Shown: positions 33,663 through 42,478, counted from the first letter of the stretch. The stretch is 64,000 nt of DNA from Melioribacteraceae bacterium (GCA_016342755.1 JAEINS010000002.1:62001-126000); one strand, 5' to 3'. Numbers and translations: made by a program. Notes: generated by a model not told the origin, from the letters alone.

Positions 33663-36131
33663 GTGATTTTATTAAAATCATCAGATAAAACCGCACTTGT
33701 CTGGAAAGAAAATAAAATAAGCTATAATGCACTTTTGCAAAAGATAAACGCATTTTCAAATCTTTATAATAAAGAGACCACTTCACGCATAGCTATATAT
33801 GCAGAAAACCGACCCGAGTGGATTTATTCACTTTATTCTGGCTGGTACAATGATTCTGTTGTTGTTCCTATTGATTTTATGTCGTCTCCTGAAGAAGTAA
33901 CTTACATTTTAGAAGATTGTAAACCGGAAGTATTTTTCTGTTCAAATGATAAATATAAAATTGTTAAAGAACATTTAAGTAAACTTTCATACGAAATTAA
34001 AGTTATAATTTTTGAAAACATTAAAGACCTGAAAGATAATGTTCATGTTGAAAATTTCCCGCAAAAAGATAAAAATGCTACATCGCTTATAATATATACA
34101 TCAGGTACAACTGGTAGCCCAAAAGGTGTAATGCTTTCTTATGATAACGTATATGTTAACATTGAAGCTGTTGCAGTTCATATACCAATATACACAAAAG
34201 ATACTACTACACTAGGATTTCTTCCATTTCACCATATTTTCCCTTTACTTGGAACCATGACAGCTCCACTATTTGCCGGAGGAATTCTTGCAATATCACC
34301 TTCATTAACTTCTGAAGACTTAATGGAAACAATACAAAAGAATAAAGTTAATAATATAATTGGTGTTCCAAGATTTTATAATCTTATTCGCAAAGGAATT
34401 ATGGATAAGATTAACAAAAGCCTTGTTGCAAAACTACTTTTCAAGATTGCAGAAAAAGTAAATTCTCAAAATTTTTCTAGAAAAATTTTTGCAAAAGCAC
34501 ACGAAAAATTTGGCGGTGAAATTGCACAATTAGTATGTGGTGGTGCAGCTATTGATATTGAAGTAGCCAGAGATTTTAGAACGCTTGGTTTTTCGATGCT
34601 TGAAGGTTTTGGCATGACTGAGTGCGCACCTATGATAACTTTTACAAGACCAGGACGAAGAAAACTTGGCTCTGGTGGTGAGGCATTGCCTGGAACAGTT
34701 GTTGAGATACGTGATGGAGAAGTTTGCGCTAAAGGACGTAATGTTATGCAGGGTTATTATAATAGACCCGAAGAAACAGCCGAAATATTAAAAGACGGAT
34801 GGCTCTATTCTGGCGATCTTGGTAAACTTGATGATGAAGGATTTTTATTTATTACGGGCAGAAAAAAGGAAATAATAATTTTATCAAGCGGTAAAAATGT
34901 TAACCCTGTTGAGATAGAGTTTAAGCTTGAAAGCTTATCTGATTATATTTCGGAGGTTGGTGTTTTTAACAGACAAGATCAATTACAAACGGTTATTTTT
35001 CCAAATCTTGCAAAATTAAATGAAGAACAGGTGCATAATATTGAAGAGCATTTCCAAACTGTAATTGATAGATACAACATGAATGTTTCGCCATATAAAA
35101 AAATAGTTAAGTTTCATTTGATGAATACAGAACTGCCTAAAACCAGACTTGGGAAAATTCGTCGCTTTATGCTTGAAGATCTAGTAACTGGTGAGATCAA
35201 AAAAGATCTGGATGAGAATTTTGAAGAATCGAGGGAATATTCGCTTATAAAAGATTTTCTTATAAAAACATCCGAACAAATGGTGCATCCAAATGACCAT
35301 CTAGAAATTGATCTTGGATTAGACTCTTTGGATAAAGTAAATTTATTAGCTTTCCTTCAAACAACATTTGGTTTAGATCTGGACGAAAGTATATTTGTTA
35401 AGTATTCAACTATAGAAAATTTATCAAAATATATTGAAGAGAATAAGCAAAAAATTAGTTTGGAAAGCATTAACTGGAGCAAAATACTAAAAGAAAAATT
35501 GGAAATTAAACTTCCTAAAAGCTGGATTACACACTCCTGGATTAAATATATTCTCAAGGCTAGTTTCAAAGTTTATTTCAGAATTAAGAGTGAAGGTTTA
35601 GACAACATTCCTAAAGAGCCATGTATAATTACCCCAAATCACCAAAGCTATTTTGACGGACTGTTTTTGACTTCTATACTTAAGAATTTTCAGTTGAAGA
35701 GAACACTATTTTACGCCAAGGAAAAACATATGAGAAAAAGCTGGATGAAATTTTTGGCGAATAAACATAATGTAATTATTATGGATATAAATAAAGATCT
35801 GAAATCATCATTGCAAAAAATGGCAGCGGCTTTATCGAACGGGAAAAATATCATTATTTTTCCTGAAGGGACAAGAACGAAAGATGGCAGCATTGGAAGG
35901 TTCAAAAAGACATTCGCTATTTTAAGCAGAGAATTAAACGTTCCCGTTGTACCAGTAACAATTAAAGGTGCATTTGAAGCACTTCCAACCGGGGGCAGGT
36001 TTCCTAAACCCTGGAAAAAGATTTCCGTGAAGTTTTCAGAACCAGTATATCCAAAGGATCTTAATTACGATTCGATTAAAGATGCTGTTTTTACTTCTGT
36101 TGAAAACAGACTTAAAGAAACGGCCGCTTAG
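33663..36131 (+). CDS. Acyl-CoA/ACP ligase - acyl carrier - acyltransferase fusion
   Basis: An 822-residue enzyme with three parts. Residues 1 to about 440 are an AMP-forming adenylate ligase: IIYTSGTTGSPKGVML at 143-158, FGMTECAP, then WLYSGDLG and FITGRKKEIIILSSGKNV. Next is an acyl carrier domain with phosphopantetheine serine S555 in LGLDSLDKV. The C-terminus is a PlsC-type glycerolipid acyltransferase with NHQSYFD (N659, H660, D665) and FPEGTRTKDGS. A fatty acid could be activated, loaded on the built-in carrier and transferred to a lysolipid by one polypeptide. The order is reversed compared with E. coli Aas (acyltransferase first) and the carrier is an addition. GTG start at 33663 with GAGG five bases upstream. 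Confidence 0.9.
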   Translation: MILLKSSDKTALVWKENKISYNALLQKINAFSNLYNKETTSRIAIYAENRPEWIYSLYSGWYNDSVVVPIDFMSSPEEVTYILEDCKPEVFFCSNDKYKIVKEHLSKLSYEIKVIIFENIKDLKDNVHVENFPQKDKNATSLIIYTSGTTGSPKGVMLSYDNVYVNIEAVAVHIPIYTKDTTTLGFLPFHHIFPLLGTMTAPLFAGGILAISPSLTSEDLMETIQKNKVNNIIGVPRFYNLIRKGIMDKINKSLVAKLLFKIAEKVNSQNFSRKIFAKAHEKFGGEIAQLVCGGAAIDIEVARDFRTLGFSMLEGFGMTECAPMITFTRPGRRKLGSGGEALPGTVVEIRDGEVCAKGRNVMQGYYNRPEETAEILKDGWLYSGDLGKLDDEGFLFITGRKKEIIILSSGKNVNPVEIEFKLESLSDYISEVGVFNRQDQLQTVIFPNLAKLNEEQVHNIEEHFQTVIDRYNMNVSPYKKIVKFHLMNTELPKTRLGKIRRFMLEDLVTGEIKKDLDENFEESREYSLIKDFLIKTSEQMVHPNDHLEIDLGLDSLDKVNLLAFLQTTFGLDLDESIFVKYSTIENLSKYIEENKQKISLESINWSKILKEKLEIKLPKSWITHSWIKYILKASFKVYFRIKSEGLDNIPKEPCIITPNHQSYFDGLFLTSILKNFQLKRTLFYAKEKHMRKSWMKFLANKHNVIIMDINKDLKSSLQKMAAALSNGKNIIIFPEGTRTKDGSIGRFKKTFAILSRELNVPVVPVTIKGAFEALPTGGRFPKPWKKISVKFSEPVYPKDLNYDSIKDAVFTSVENRLKETAA

Positions 36132-36146
36132 TTATTAAAATTTAGA

Positions 36147-36178
36147 CCCTGGAGGTTTTTAAACACTCCAGGGTTTTT
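36147..36178 (+). terminator. Intrinsic terminator of the ligase fusion gene
   Basis: CCCTGGAG (36147-36154) and CTCCAGGG (36166-36173) form an 8-bp stem followed by TTTTT, 15 bases after the stop. It separates this gene from the kinase/aldolase gene. Confidence 0.9.
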
Positions 36179-36205
36179 CTATTTCTCAAAATATAAAATT
36201 CATCT

Positions 36206-37777
36206 ATGCCAAAAATTAAAACTCATGTAAAGCGAACCAATTTTGCCCGCTCTAGAAAATCACCTGAAGAAATTATAGCTCAACTTATTAAGCAACAGTT
36301 TGAAAGTCCGGCAAACAATATTTTGGTTGCAATTGGCGGTGCAGGCGGTTCCGGGAAATCGACTTTCTCCAGAAGGCTTTCTTTGTTACTCGATAACGCA
36401 CCGGTTCTTAGATTAGACGATTATAAAACGGCAAGAAAGGAAAGACAATCAAATAAACTATTTGGCGCGCATCCAAAGGCAAATAAACTTGATTTAATAA
36501 AAGAACATCTTAATTATATCGTTTTAGATAAATCTTTTGATAAGCCCATTTATAATGCGGTTTCCGGAGACGCTGATTCTACTGAACAATTTGAACCAAA
36601 AAAAATAAATATTATTGACGGTGAAATTTCGTGCTACAAAGAATTGCGAGAGTTCAATAGTATAAATATATTTATAGATTCTGATTGGAAAACCCAGCTA
36701 AATACGCGTATATCGCGTGATATTGATATACGGAAGTATTCTAAAGAAAAAGCCATCGAAACATTTCTTCAAAGCAATTTGAAAGAATTCACAAAATATG
36801 GCGCCGCAAGTAAAAACTATGCTGATATTGTTATTTACTGTAATGAAGAATATGAATTGCGGATTGAATCAGTTGCAGAAGAACTTTTTAAAAAATTTAA
36901 TGATATACTTAAAAATGATCTTGCCAGGGTCGATCTCTCTGGTCTGATTGTTCCGGTTATGACTCCGTTTAATGAGGATTATTCAATTAATAGCAGGATG
37001 TTTATTGATCATCTTGATTTTTTAATGTCTAATAATGTGAGAAGAATTTTGGTCTGCGGAACAAGCAGCGAGTTTCCTTCACTAAGAACAAAAGAGAAAC
37101 ACTTGCTCTTAAAACTTGCCAAAGAATATTTTTCGGGAGTTGTACTTTATCAGGCTGGCAATACAAGTTTGCAAAAATCAATTGAAGACGCAAAATGGGC
37201 AATCGATTTTGGAGTAGACGGGATCTTATCTTTACCGCCGTACTATTACGCGAATGCTGATGAAAAGGGTATAATTGAGTATCTGGAAACTTTGGGAAAT
37301 GAAATTAATATTCCGTATATACTTTATAATTTTCCTAAACACACACAGAATCCAATTACCGAAAATATTTTAAAATCGGTTAAGCATTTTGGAATGAAAG
37401 ACTCATCCGGAACTTTAGATTTACTTAAACACACTGATAAGTATTATGTTGGAAAAGATTCAGAAGTATCTAACTCACTTATAAAAGGCGGATACGGATT
37501 TATAATTGGGAACGCTAATTTATTTCCAAAGCTGTATGTTGAAATGGAGCAAAAAATTATTGCTAAGGATTTTGACGGTGCAAAAGAGGTTCAATTAAAA
37601 ATTAACGAATCATCAAAAGTATTAGTTGGATCAAATAAACTTTCTAAAATGAAAGCTGCTCTAAATATTATTCTGGATGATTACAGTAACGTTATGAGAC
37701 CACCGTTAGTTACTATAAAAACAGAGGATAATTTTAATATTGGAATAAAAAAACTCGTTACTGAAATTAATCAATAA
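36206..37777 (+). CDS. Uridine kinase-like P-loop domain fused to DapA-family aldolase/synthase
   Basis: A 523-residue two-domain protein. Residues 35 to about 235 look like a uridine kinase/phosphoribulokinase-type P-loop kinase: AIGGAGGSGKST with K51, RLDDYKTARKERQ and a Walker-B-like IIDGE. Residues about 246-523 are a DapA/N-acetylneuraminate-lyase-type TIM barrel: GLIVPVMTPFNED, GTSSEFPSL in place of the usual GTTGE, LYNFP with catalytic-type Y374, and the Schiff-base lysine K398 in GMKDSSGT. Both active sites look intact, so the protein may phosphorylate a sugar or acid and also cleave or form a carbon-carbon bond, for example on a 2-keto-3-deoxy acid. The substrate is unknown. No ribosome site is clear ahead of the ATG. 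Confidence 0.85.
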   Translation: MPKIKTHVKRTNFARSRKSPEEIIAQLIKQQFESPANNILVAIGGAGGSGKSTFSRRLSLLLDNAPVLRLDDYKTARKERQSNKLFGAHPKANKLDLIKEHLNYIVLDKSFDKPIYNAVSGDADSTEQFEPKKINIIDGEISCYKELREFNSINIFIDSDWKTQLNTRISRDIDIRKYSKEKAIETFLQSNLKEFTKYGAASKNYADIVIYCNEEYELRIESVAEELFKKFNDILKNDLARVDLSGLIVPVMTPFNEDYSINSRMFIDHLDFLMSNNVRRILVCGTSSEFPSLRTKEKHLLLKLAKEYFSGVVLYQAGNTSLQKSIEDAKWAIDFGVDGILSLPPYYYANADEKGIIEYLETLGNEINIPYILYNFPKHTQNPITENILKSVKHFGMKDSSGTLDLLKHTDKYYVGKDSEVSNSLIKGGYGFIIGNANLFPKLYVEMEQKIIAKDFDGAKEVQLKINESSKVLVGSNKLSKMKAALNIILDDYSNVMRPPLVTIKTEDNFNIGIKKLVTEINQ

Positions 37778-37783
37778 CGAGTT
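37747..37783 (-). terminator. Terminator of the cheW-exeA operon, nested in the convergent gene
   Basis: AACTCGTTA and TAACGAGTT form a perfect 9-bp stem. On the minus strand a run of seven T follows. It lies 34 bases after the CheW stop but overlaps the last codons of the plus-strand kinase/aldolase gene. Confidence 0.8.
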
Positions 37784-37816
37784 GTATAATAATTATATAA
37801 TTTAATTTTAAGCTTA

Positions 37817-38860
37817 CTAGCGTTCTAAAAGCCTGTTAGAATTAAGCAATATCACCATTCCATCATCAGTCTTTGCAACAGCTCTTATATAATCAGAAGT
37901 ATCTCCAACCGCAATTGCCGGCGGCGGTTCAAGCTGATTTTCTGGAATTCGGATTACTTCTTTAATCGCGTCAACAATAAAACCAAGAGTTGTATTTTCT
38001 TTTTCCAGAACAATAATTCTTGTTTTAGAATTAAACTCAATTTTTTCCATATTAACTTTCGATCTTAAATTAACAACCGGTAAAACTTTTCCCCTAAGAT
38101 TTATTACACCTTCAATAAAATATGGAACGTTAGGAACCTTAGTTATATCAACCATTCTAATGATTTCCTGTATATCTTTAATTTCAATTCCGTAACATTC
38201 TTTACCAATTATAAAACCAATTACATGTACTATGTTTTCAAGTTCAACATTTTCTTCTGCCGATTTTAACTGGGCATTTTCTACAGCATGAAGTGAATCA
38301 TTTTTATCAGCTCTATTTTCATCTTTATGAATTGGAATATCCTTTAATGGAATAGTTTTAATATCTTCTATTGGTTTAGCTGCTTCTTGTGTAATAATTT
38401 TCTCCTCAACTATTTCTTCCTTATCTTCCATAACATCAGCCTGGGCAGCAAGCATTTCAGCCTCAGCTTCTTCTTCATCCAGCTCATCTTCACTATCAGC
38501 TTTAGAGCCAAAACTATCATCAGCCAATAACTCTTGTATCAGTTGATCCCTTAACTGCTGCGCTTTATCTTCTTCCTTAGAGATTTCAGATTTTTCTTCA
38601 TCTTTCATTACAGGTATTTCTTGTTCATCAACTGCTGCTTTTTCTTGAATATCATTTTGAACTGACACTTTATTTTCATCTTCAACTACTTCATATTCAA
38701 TTTTTTCATCTGATTTTACTTCAGTTTCTTTTTTTACTTCCGGTTCAGTTTTCTTGCTAGTTCTTTTTTTTCGTTTCGGTTTTTCTGTATCTTCTTTTTT
38801 CTGAGAACTTTTTTCCTTTTGTTCTTTTTCAAGTTTTCGAAGTTTCATTATATCGATCAT
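37817..38860 (-). CDS. CheW-domain protein with long charged N-terminal extension
   Basis: The last 140 residues (about 207-347) form a CheW domain: VIGFIIGKECYGIEIKDIQ, VPNVPYFIEGVINLRGKVLP and VVNLRSKV. CheW domains couple receptors to CheA kinases in chemosensory arrays. The first 205 residues are disordered, starting with a lysine/glutamate-rich stretch (KPKRKKRTSKK) and becoming strongly acidic (DSEDELDEEEAEAEM). A normal CheW has about 150-170 residues, so this is more than double length. The gene overlaps the ExeA-type ATPase by four bases (ATGA), with GGAG seven bases before the ATG. No CheA, receptor or other Che gene is present in the window. Confidence 0.88.
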   Translation of the reverse strand: MIDIMKLRKLEKEQKEKSSQKKEDTEKPKRKKRTSKKTEPEVKKETEVKSDEKIEYEVVEDENKVSVQNDIQEKAAVDEQEIPVMKDEEKSEISKEEDKAQQLRDQLIQELLADDSFGSKADSEDELDEEEAEAEMLAAQADVMEDKEEIVEEKIITQEAAKPIEDIKTIPLKDIPIHKDENRADKNDSLHAVENAQLKSAEENVELENIVHVIGFIIGKECYGIEIKDIQEIIRMVDITKVPNVPYFIEGVINLRGKVLPVVNLRSKVNMEKIEFNSKTRIIVLEKENTTLGFIVDAIKEVIRIPENQLEPPPAIAVGDTSDYIRAVAKTDDGMVILLNSNRLLER

Positions 38861-39696
38861 TCTAAAGCTCCAGATAGATTTTCATTTTCATTAATATAAA
38901 TTATTGATTTTGCCGCTTTCCGAACCACTTCCGCAGTAACAATATTGTTCTGAGCAACCATCGTTTCCAGCAATGAGAATGAGGCTAAATGGTTTAAAGG
39001 TCTCGGATATCCCTTTGTTAATCTATGTAATTCTTTATAAGCTTCTTCATCAAAAAGATCACCCTTTGCCCCGGTAATATTTAGTCTGTGTTTAATATAT
39101 TCCTTTACTTCATTTTCATTAAGTGCTTCTAAGCTAATTGTATATCTTACGCGCTGGGTAAATGCTCTATAAGTTTCCCGTTTTAATCTTTTCAATATTT
39201 CGGGCTGGGCTAACAGAACTATTGAGAGTAGTAATTGGGAATCTGTTTGATAGTTACTTAATAATCGAAGCTCTTCAAATACCTTTGGAGATGGAATCGA
39301 TTGTGATTCGTCAATAAATATAACCGGATAAATATCATCCAGAAAAAACTTTGTTAATCCTTCTTCAAGTTTTTTTATTAATTGCGCTTTGCGGAACGGA
39401 GGTTCCTCTTCGAACAATTGTCTGTAGATTTCCTTTAACAACTGAACCGCCGACATACTGGGGTTTATAATCCAGCAAACCTTATACTTCTCATCTTCTA
39501 AAGAATCGATTATATATCGCGAGAGAACTGTTTTCCCGGAACCAACTTCACCAGTTATTAAACCAAATTCATGTTGTTCAATAGCAAACTTCATCCATTC
39601 AATACATGTGGTGTGGGGTTTACTTAAATATAAAAATTTTGGATCGGGTGTCAGACCAAAAGGATTTTCATTCAGATTAAAATATTCCCAATACAT
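38857..39696 (-). CDS. ExeA/MshM-type AAA ATPase
   Basis: A 279-residue ATPase of the GspA/ExeA group. The N-terminus MYWEYFNLNENPFGLTPDP is typical, the Walker A is GEVGSGKT at 49-56, the Walker B is VIFIDESQ, and the C-terminal lid contains KGYPRPLNHLAS. In type II secretion and pilus systems, ExeA-like ATPases help assemble secretin or peptidoglycan-spanning complexes, usually with an ExeB partner that is absent here. Instead it overlaps the CheW gene. GAGG is about 10 bases before the ATG, a rather long spacing. It may act on an envelope or chemosensory assembly with that partner; this is inference. Confidence 0.88.
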   Translation of the reverse strand: MYWEYFNLNENPFGLTPDPKFLYLSKPHTTCIEWMKFAIEQHEFGLITGEVGSGKTVLSRYIIDSLEDEKYKVCWIINPSMSAVQLLKEIYRQLFEEEPPFRKAQLIKKLEEGLTKFFLDDIYPVIFIDESQSIPSPKVFEELRLLSNYQTDSQLLLSIVLLAQPEILKRLKRETYRAFTQRVRYTISLEALNENEVKEYIKHRLNITGAKGDLFDEEAYKELHRLTKGYPRPLNHLASFSLLETMVAQNNIVTAEVVRKAAKSIIYINENENLSGALE

Positions 39697-39816
39697 TTAA
39701 AATATACCTCTATTATTTTTCGAGTATAATTTTCAATAACTTCTAATAATAAAACAAAATCATAGAATATAATCGGAAATAGTTTTAAAAGATTAAGAGC
39801 AATAAGCGTATTTTTA

Positions 39817-40782
39817 TCATTTTTTCTTTTTGGGAATAAAAAACTTCTTTCCCTGAAATGTATCCTTTTTTACTAATACATCTTCAATTAGCTTAACAAT
39901 TTCATAAGTTCTAATTCCTCCCCAATTCGAATTTACAATTAAATTTGGAGGCGATTCACTTATAAAACGCTCTACAACTATGTCTGGACGCAGCTTTTCA
40001 AGAAATTCAATAACCAGGTCAACATATTCTTCTACGCTAAAATTAGAAAACTGATCAGGCTTCGTTTTAAATTGATCAGCCATTATAGTACTTTTAATTA
40101 TCTGTAATTGATGTATTTTTAAACTGTTAATTTTAAGTTTAGAAATTTCCTTTGCGGTATCACTTATCATTTTTTTCGATTCTTGCGGTAATCCGAATAT
40201 GAGATGAACACCAACATTAATTCCTCTATTGGCTGTACGATTAATCGCTTCCACACTGTCTGCATAAGTATGGCATCTATTTATATATTCCAGGGTTTTA
40301 TCATAAATTGATTCTAAACCATACTCAACCGACACATATTTTTTTTTAGCTAACTCTTCCAAAAAATCGAGAAGTTCGTCACTTATACAATCTGGTCTGG
40401 TTCCTATAACCAAACCTTTTATCTGCCTGTTCGATAACGCCTCTTTATACTTTTGTTTTAACACTGTTAACTCATCATAAGTATTAGTATAAGCTTGAAA
40501 ATAGGCCAGATAGTTTTGCGACTTATATTTTTTCGAAAAAAACTCAATACCTTCATAAATCTGAAGCGATATTGATTTAGAATTATTTCCATAAAAAGGA
40601 TTAAAGGAAACATTGTTGCAGTATGTACAACCTCCTAATCCCTTTGAGCCATCCCGGTTAGGACAGGTAAAGCCTGCATTTATCGGTATTTTTTGCATTC
40701 TGGTTTCAAAATTATTCATACAGTAGCTATTATAACTGTAGAATCTTTTATCTTTTCCCCAGTATTCTTCTATTTTACTCAA
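39817..40782 (-). CDS. YhcC-type radical SAM protein (TIGR01212 family), TTG start
   Basis: A 321-residue cytoplasmic radical SAM protein. The cluster cysteines are in GFTCPNRDGSKGLGGCTYCNN, where the first is separated from the CxxC pair as is typical for this family (motif quoted in overlapping parts: GFTCPNRDG and GGCTYCNN). Other family strings are KIPINAGF, FQAYTNTYD, GTRPDCIS and HLIFGLPQE. The chosen start is the TTG at 40782: homologues begin about 20 residues before RFYSYNSY-like text and the next ATG (residue 22) would cut into the fold. AGGG lies eight bases upstream. Physiological substrate unknown. A short ORF upstream, overlapping by four bases, is not supported. Confidence 0.87.
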   Translation of the reverse strand: MSKIEEYWGKDKRFYSYNSYCMNNFETRMQKIPINAGFTCPNRDGSKGLGGCTYCNNVSFNPFYGNNSKSISLQIYEGIEFFSKKYKSQNYLAYFQAYTNTYDELTVLKQKYKEALSNRQIKGLVIGTRPDCISDELLDFLEELAKKKYVSVEYGLESIYDKTLEYINRCHTYADSVEAINRTANRGINVGVHLIFGLPQESKKMISDTAKEISKLKINSLKIHQLQIIKSTIMADQFKTKPDQFSNFSVEEYVDLVIEFLEKLRPDIVVERFISESPPNLIVNSNWGGIRTYEIVKLIEDVLVKKDTFQGKKFFIPKKKK

Positions 40783-41009
40783 TTATACAACCCTAATTTT
40801 ACAACTAATTTAGAAAGCAATATACTCGAAATTTCAAGATTAAAAAATAAAGATCGTATTTTTTTTTGAAAAATCACGCTCCATATGTGCCCTATTTTGA
40901 TACACGCCAAATGGTCGGAAATTGAAGCAGTTAAAAATGACACAAAAGTGTTATTTACAATTTTGCCCAATACCCTTAAAATTGCACTGTTACAATTAGG
41001 AAATATGAC

Positions 41010-41390
41010 ATGAATTCTGGCTTAAACGAAATATCAATTTACAATTTACTTAAGAAGTTTTGTTCTGACGTTATTAAAAAAGAAGAATTGGAAAATCTTA
41101 TTCGCTTTTGTATAAGATTATGTTATTCTCAAATTATATCAATTCTGGAAAATGAAAATGATTTTGAGACTAATTCCGATAATCATTATAAATTAACTTC
41201 CTCAATTGTTTCTGAACTTTTCGATAAGAAACAAAATAACGATTCATTAAATTTACAAAAACAATTAAATAATTTTTATTTTAAAATTGAAGATGAATCC
41301 GATGCTCACTACTTTTTGCACAGAATTATTAATAAAGAGTTGAAACAACGAGTAGGCAGAAAATATAGTAATGTATCTATGCTTGCTTAG
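41010..41390 (+). CDS. Hypothetical helical protein, 126 residues
   Basis: Soluble and strongly helical, rich in I, L, K, E and N (IYNLLKKFCSDVIKKEELENL, then a coiled stretch SLNLQKQLNNFYFKIEDE), ending with a basic helix KQRVGRKYSN. There is no signal or membrane segment. The ATG at 41010 has AGGA eight bases upstream; an ATG five bases earlier stops at once. A strong terminator follows 34 bases after the stop, so it is an independent unit. The basic C-terminus and coil pattern would suit a nucleic-acid or sigma-factor-interacting protein, but that is speculation. Confidence 0.7.
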   Translation: MNSGLNEISIYNLLKKFCSDVIKKEELENLIRFCIRLCYSQIISILENENDFETNSDNHYKLTSSIVSELFDKKQNNDSLNLQKQLNNFYFKIEDESDAHYFLHRIINKELKQRVGRKYSNVSMLA

Positions 41391-41424
41391 TTGAAGGGTG
41401 CGTCAAGAAGGGCATTAATAGGGT

Positions 41425-41454
41425 GGGCTAACAATTTTTGTTAGCCCTTTTTTT
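41425..41454 (+). terminator. Strong intrinsic terminator after the 126-residue gene
   Basis: GGGCTAACAA and TTGTTAGCCC form a perfect 10-bp stem with a TTT loop, followed by seven T. The T tract runs into the stop codon of the convergent Spy-like gene. Confidence 0.93.
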
Positions 41455-41995
41455 ATTCTGAATCCCAATCAAAATTTCTTTTCATCATTTTTCTTTTGTG
41501 ATGTCTCTTCCCATAGGAATCATTATCAAAACAGCAGTTTTTTCTTTCTCTTCTTTCAAATTTTCCATTGGCAAATCTTTTGCCTTTTTCAGCCATCATT
41601 TCTTCCAACTTCTCTTTTTGCCCGGCATCAAGATTCAATTCTAAAGCCATTTCATCAATTCTTGAATCAAATCTTTTTTTCATTTTTGCACGAGGACTAT
41701 TTTCAACCATTTTACCAAACTTTTCTTTCTGATCATCGTTAAGAATTGTTAAGATACTTTTATGAAAATCCCCACGTTTTTCATCATTATCTTTTTTCAT
41801 TTCAGTTCTATGGTTTTTAAATAATTCTTTTAATTCCTCTTTCTGTTCAGAACTCAAATCAAGTTCCTTAATCATTTCACGAATATTATTGCCTTTACCA
41901 TCTTCAAATCTGCCTTGTGCAAACAATTGGTTATTAAATACCGCTATCAAAATAAAACAAGCAGTGTATACAAAATATTTTTTTAGGTTTGTCAT
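41453..41995 (-). CDS. Spy/CpxP-like LTXXQ periplasmic protein (180 residues)
   Basis: Exported helical protein with a signal peptide (MTNLKKYFVYTACFILIAVF, cleavage near LFAQ). The mature part has two LTXXQ-type repeats, ELDLSSEQKEELKELF and ELNLDAGQKEKLEEMM, the pattern of Spy/CpxP chaperones that buffer envelope stress. A histidine- and cysteine-bearing tail (NCCFDND, KRHHKRKMM) could bind metal. The start at 41995 is preferred because GGAGG lies exactly five bases before it. An ATG four codons earlier contains that ribosome site. It follows the 118-residue LTXXQ gene by 14 bases and ends the envelope-stress block. Confidence 0.84.
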   Translation of the reverse strand: MTNLKKYFVYTACFILIAVFNNQLFAQGRFEDGKGNNIREMIKELDLSSEQKEELKELFKNHRTEMKKDNDEKRGDFHKSILTILNDDQKEKFGKMVENSPRAKMKKRFDSRIDEMALELNLDAGQKEKLEEMMAEKGKRFANGKFERRERKNCCFDNDSYGKRHHKRKMMKRNFDWDSE

Positions 41996-42009
41996 TACAG
42001 CCTCCATTT

Positions 42010-42366
42010 TTATCTGTCGCGTCTATTTCTATTTTTCTGTTCTTTCTTTTGTAATTCATCAAACTTTTTAATTTGATCTTCATTTAATTCAGCTTTAATT
42101 TTATCATTTAATTCCTTTCTCATATCCATCATTTTTTCACGCATTTTTTCTCTATCACCGTTTCTGTTGCCCCGCATATCTTTCATTTTATCCTGAAAAT
42201 TTCCCAGTATACTTTTAATTTTTACTGTTTGATCTGATGTAAGATTTAGCTCAGTCTTTAACTGCTCTATTCTTTTATCCATATCAAAACCTCTTCTCTG
42301 GGCAGATATGTTTGAAAATGATGTGGCAACAATTAAAAATGTTAATAAAACAACTATCCTTTTCAT
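42010..42366 (-). CDS. Spy/CpxP-like LTXXQ periplasmic protein (118 residues)
   Basis: Signal peptide (MKRIVVLLTFLIVATSFSNISAQ) and a mature region of about 95 residues with one LTXXQ motif (ELNLTSDQTVKIKSIL). A highly charged arginine/methionine-rich stretch (GDREKMREKMMDMRKEL) is followed by AELNEDQIKKFDELQKK, a second copy of the pattern. This fits the all-helical periplasmic chaperone/metal-sensor group. GGAG is six bases before the ATG. It starts 86 bases downstream of the terminator that ends the TolC gene, so it may have its own promoter, perhaps one using the island's sigma factor. Confidence 0.84.
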   Translation of the reverse strand: MKRIVVLLTFLIVATSFSNISAQRRGFDMDKRIEQLKTELNLTSDQTVKIKSILGNFQDKMKDMRGNRNGDREKMREKMMDMRKELNDKIKAELNEDQIKKFDELQKKEQKNRNRRDR

Positions 42367-42451
42367 ATTTAACTCCGTTTTTGTTTGATTGGTTATTTAT
42401 CACTTAGACATCATTAAATTCTTAAATATTCCCGCCCTTTCTATTTAAAAC

Positions 42452-42478
42452 AAAAAAAGCCTGGCGCTAACCAGACTT
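42452..42478 (-). terminator. Intrinsic terminator of the RND efflux operon
   Basis: On the minus strand AGTCTGG and CCAGGCT (one G-U pair) enclose a 6-base loop and are followed by a run of seven T, 25 bases after the TolC-like stop. Confidence 0.88.

Noticed and set aside
40779..40970. 63-residue frame directly upstream of the YhcC-type gene
   Set aside because: TTG start, no ribosome site, and it occupies the divergent promoter region. The four-base overlap alone is not enough support.
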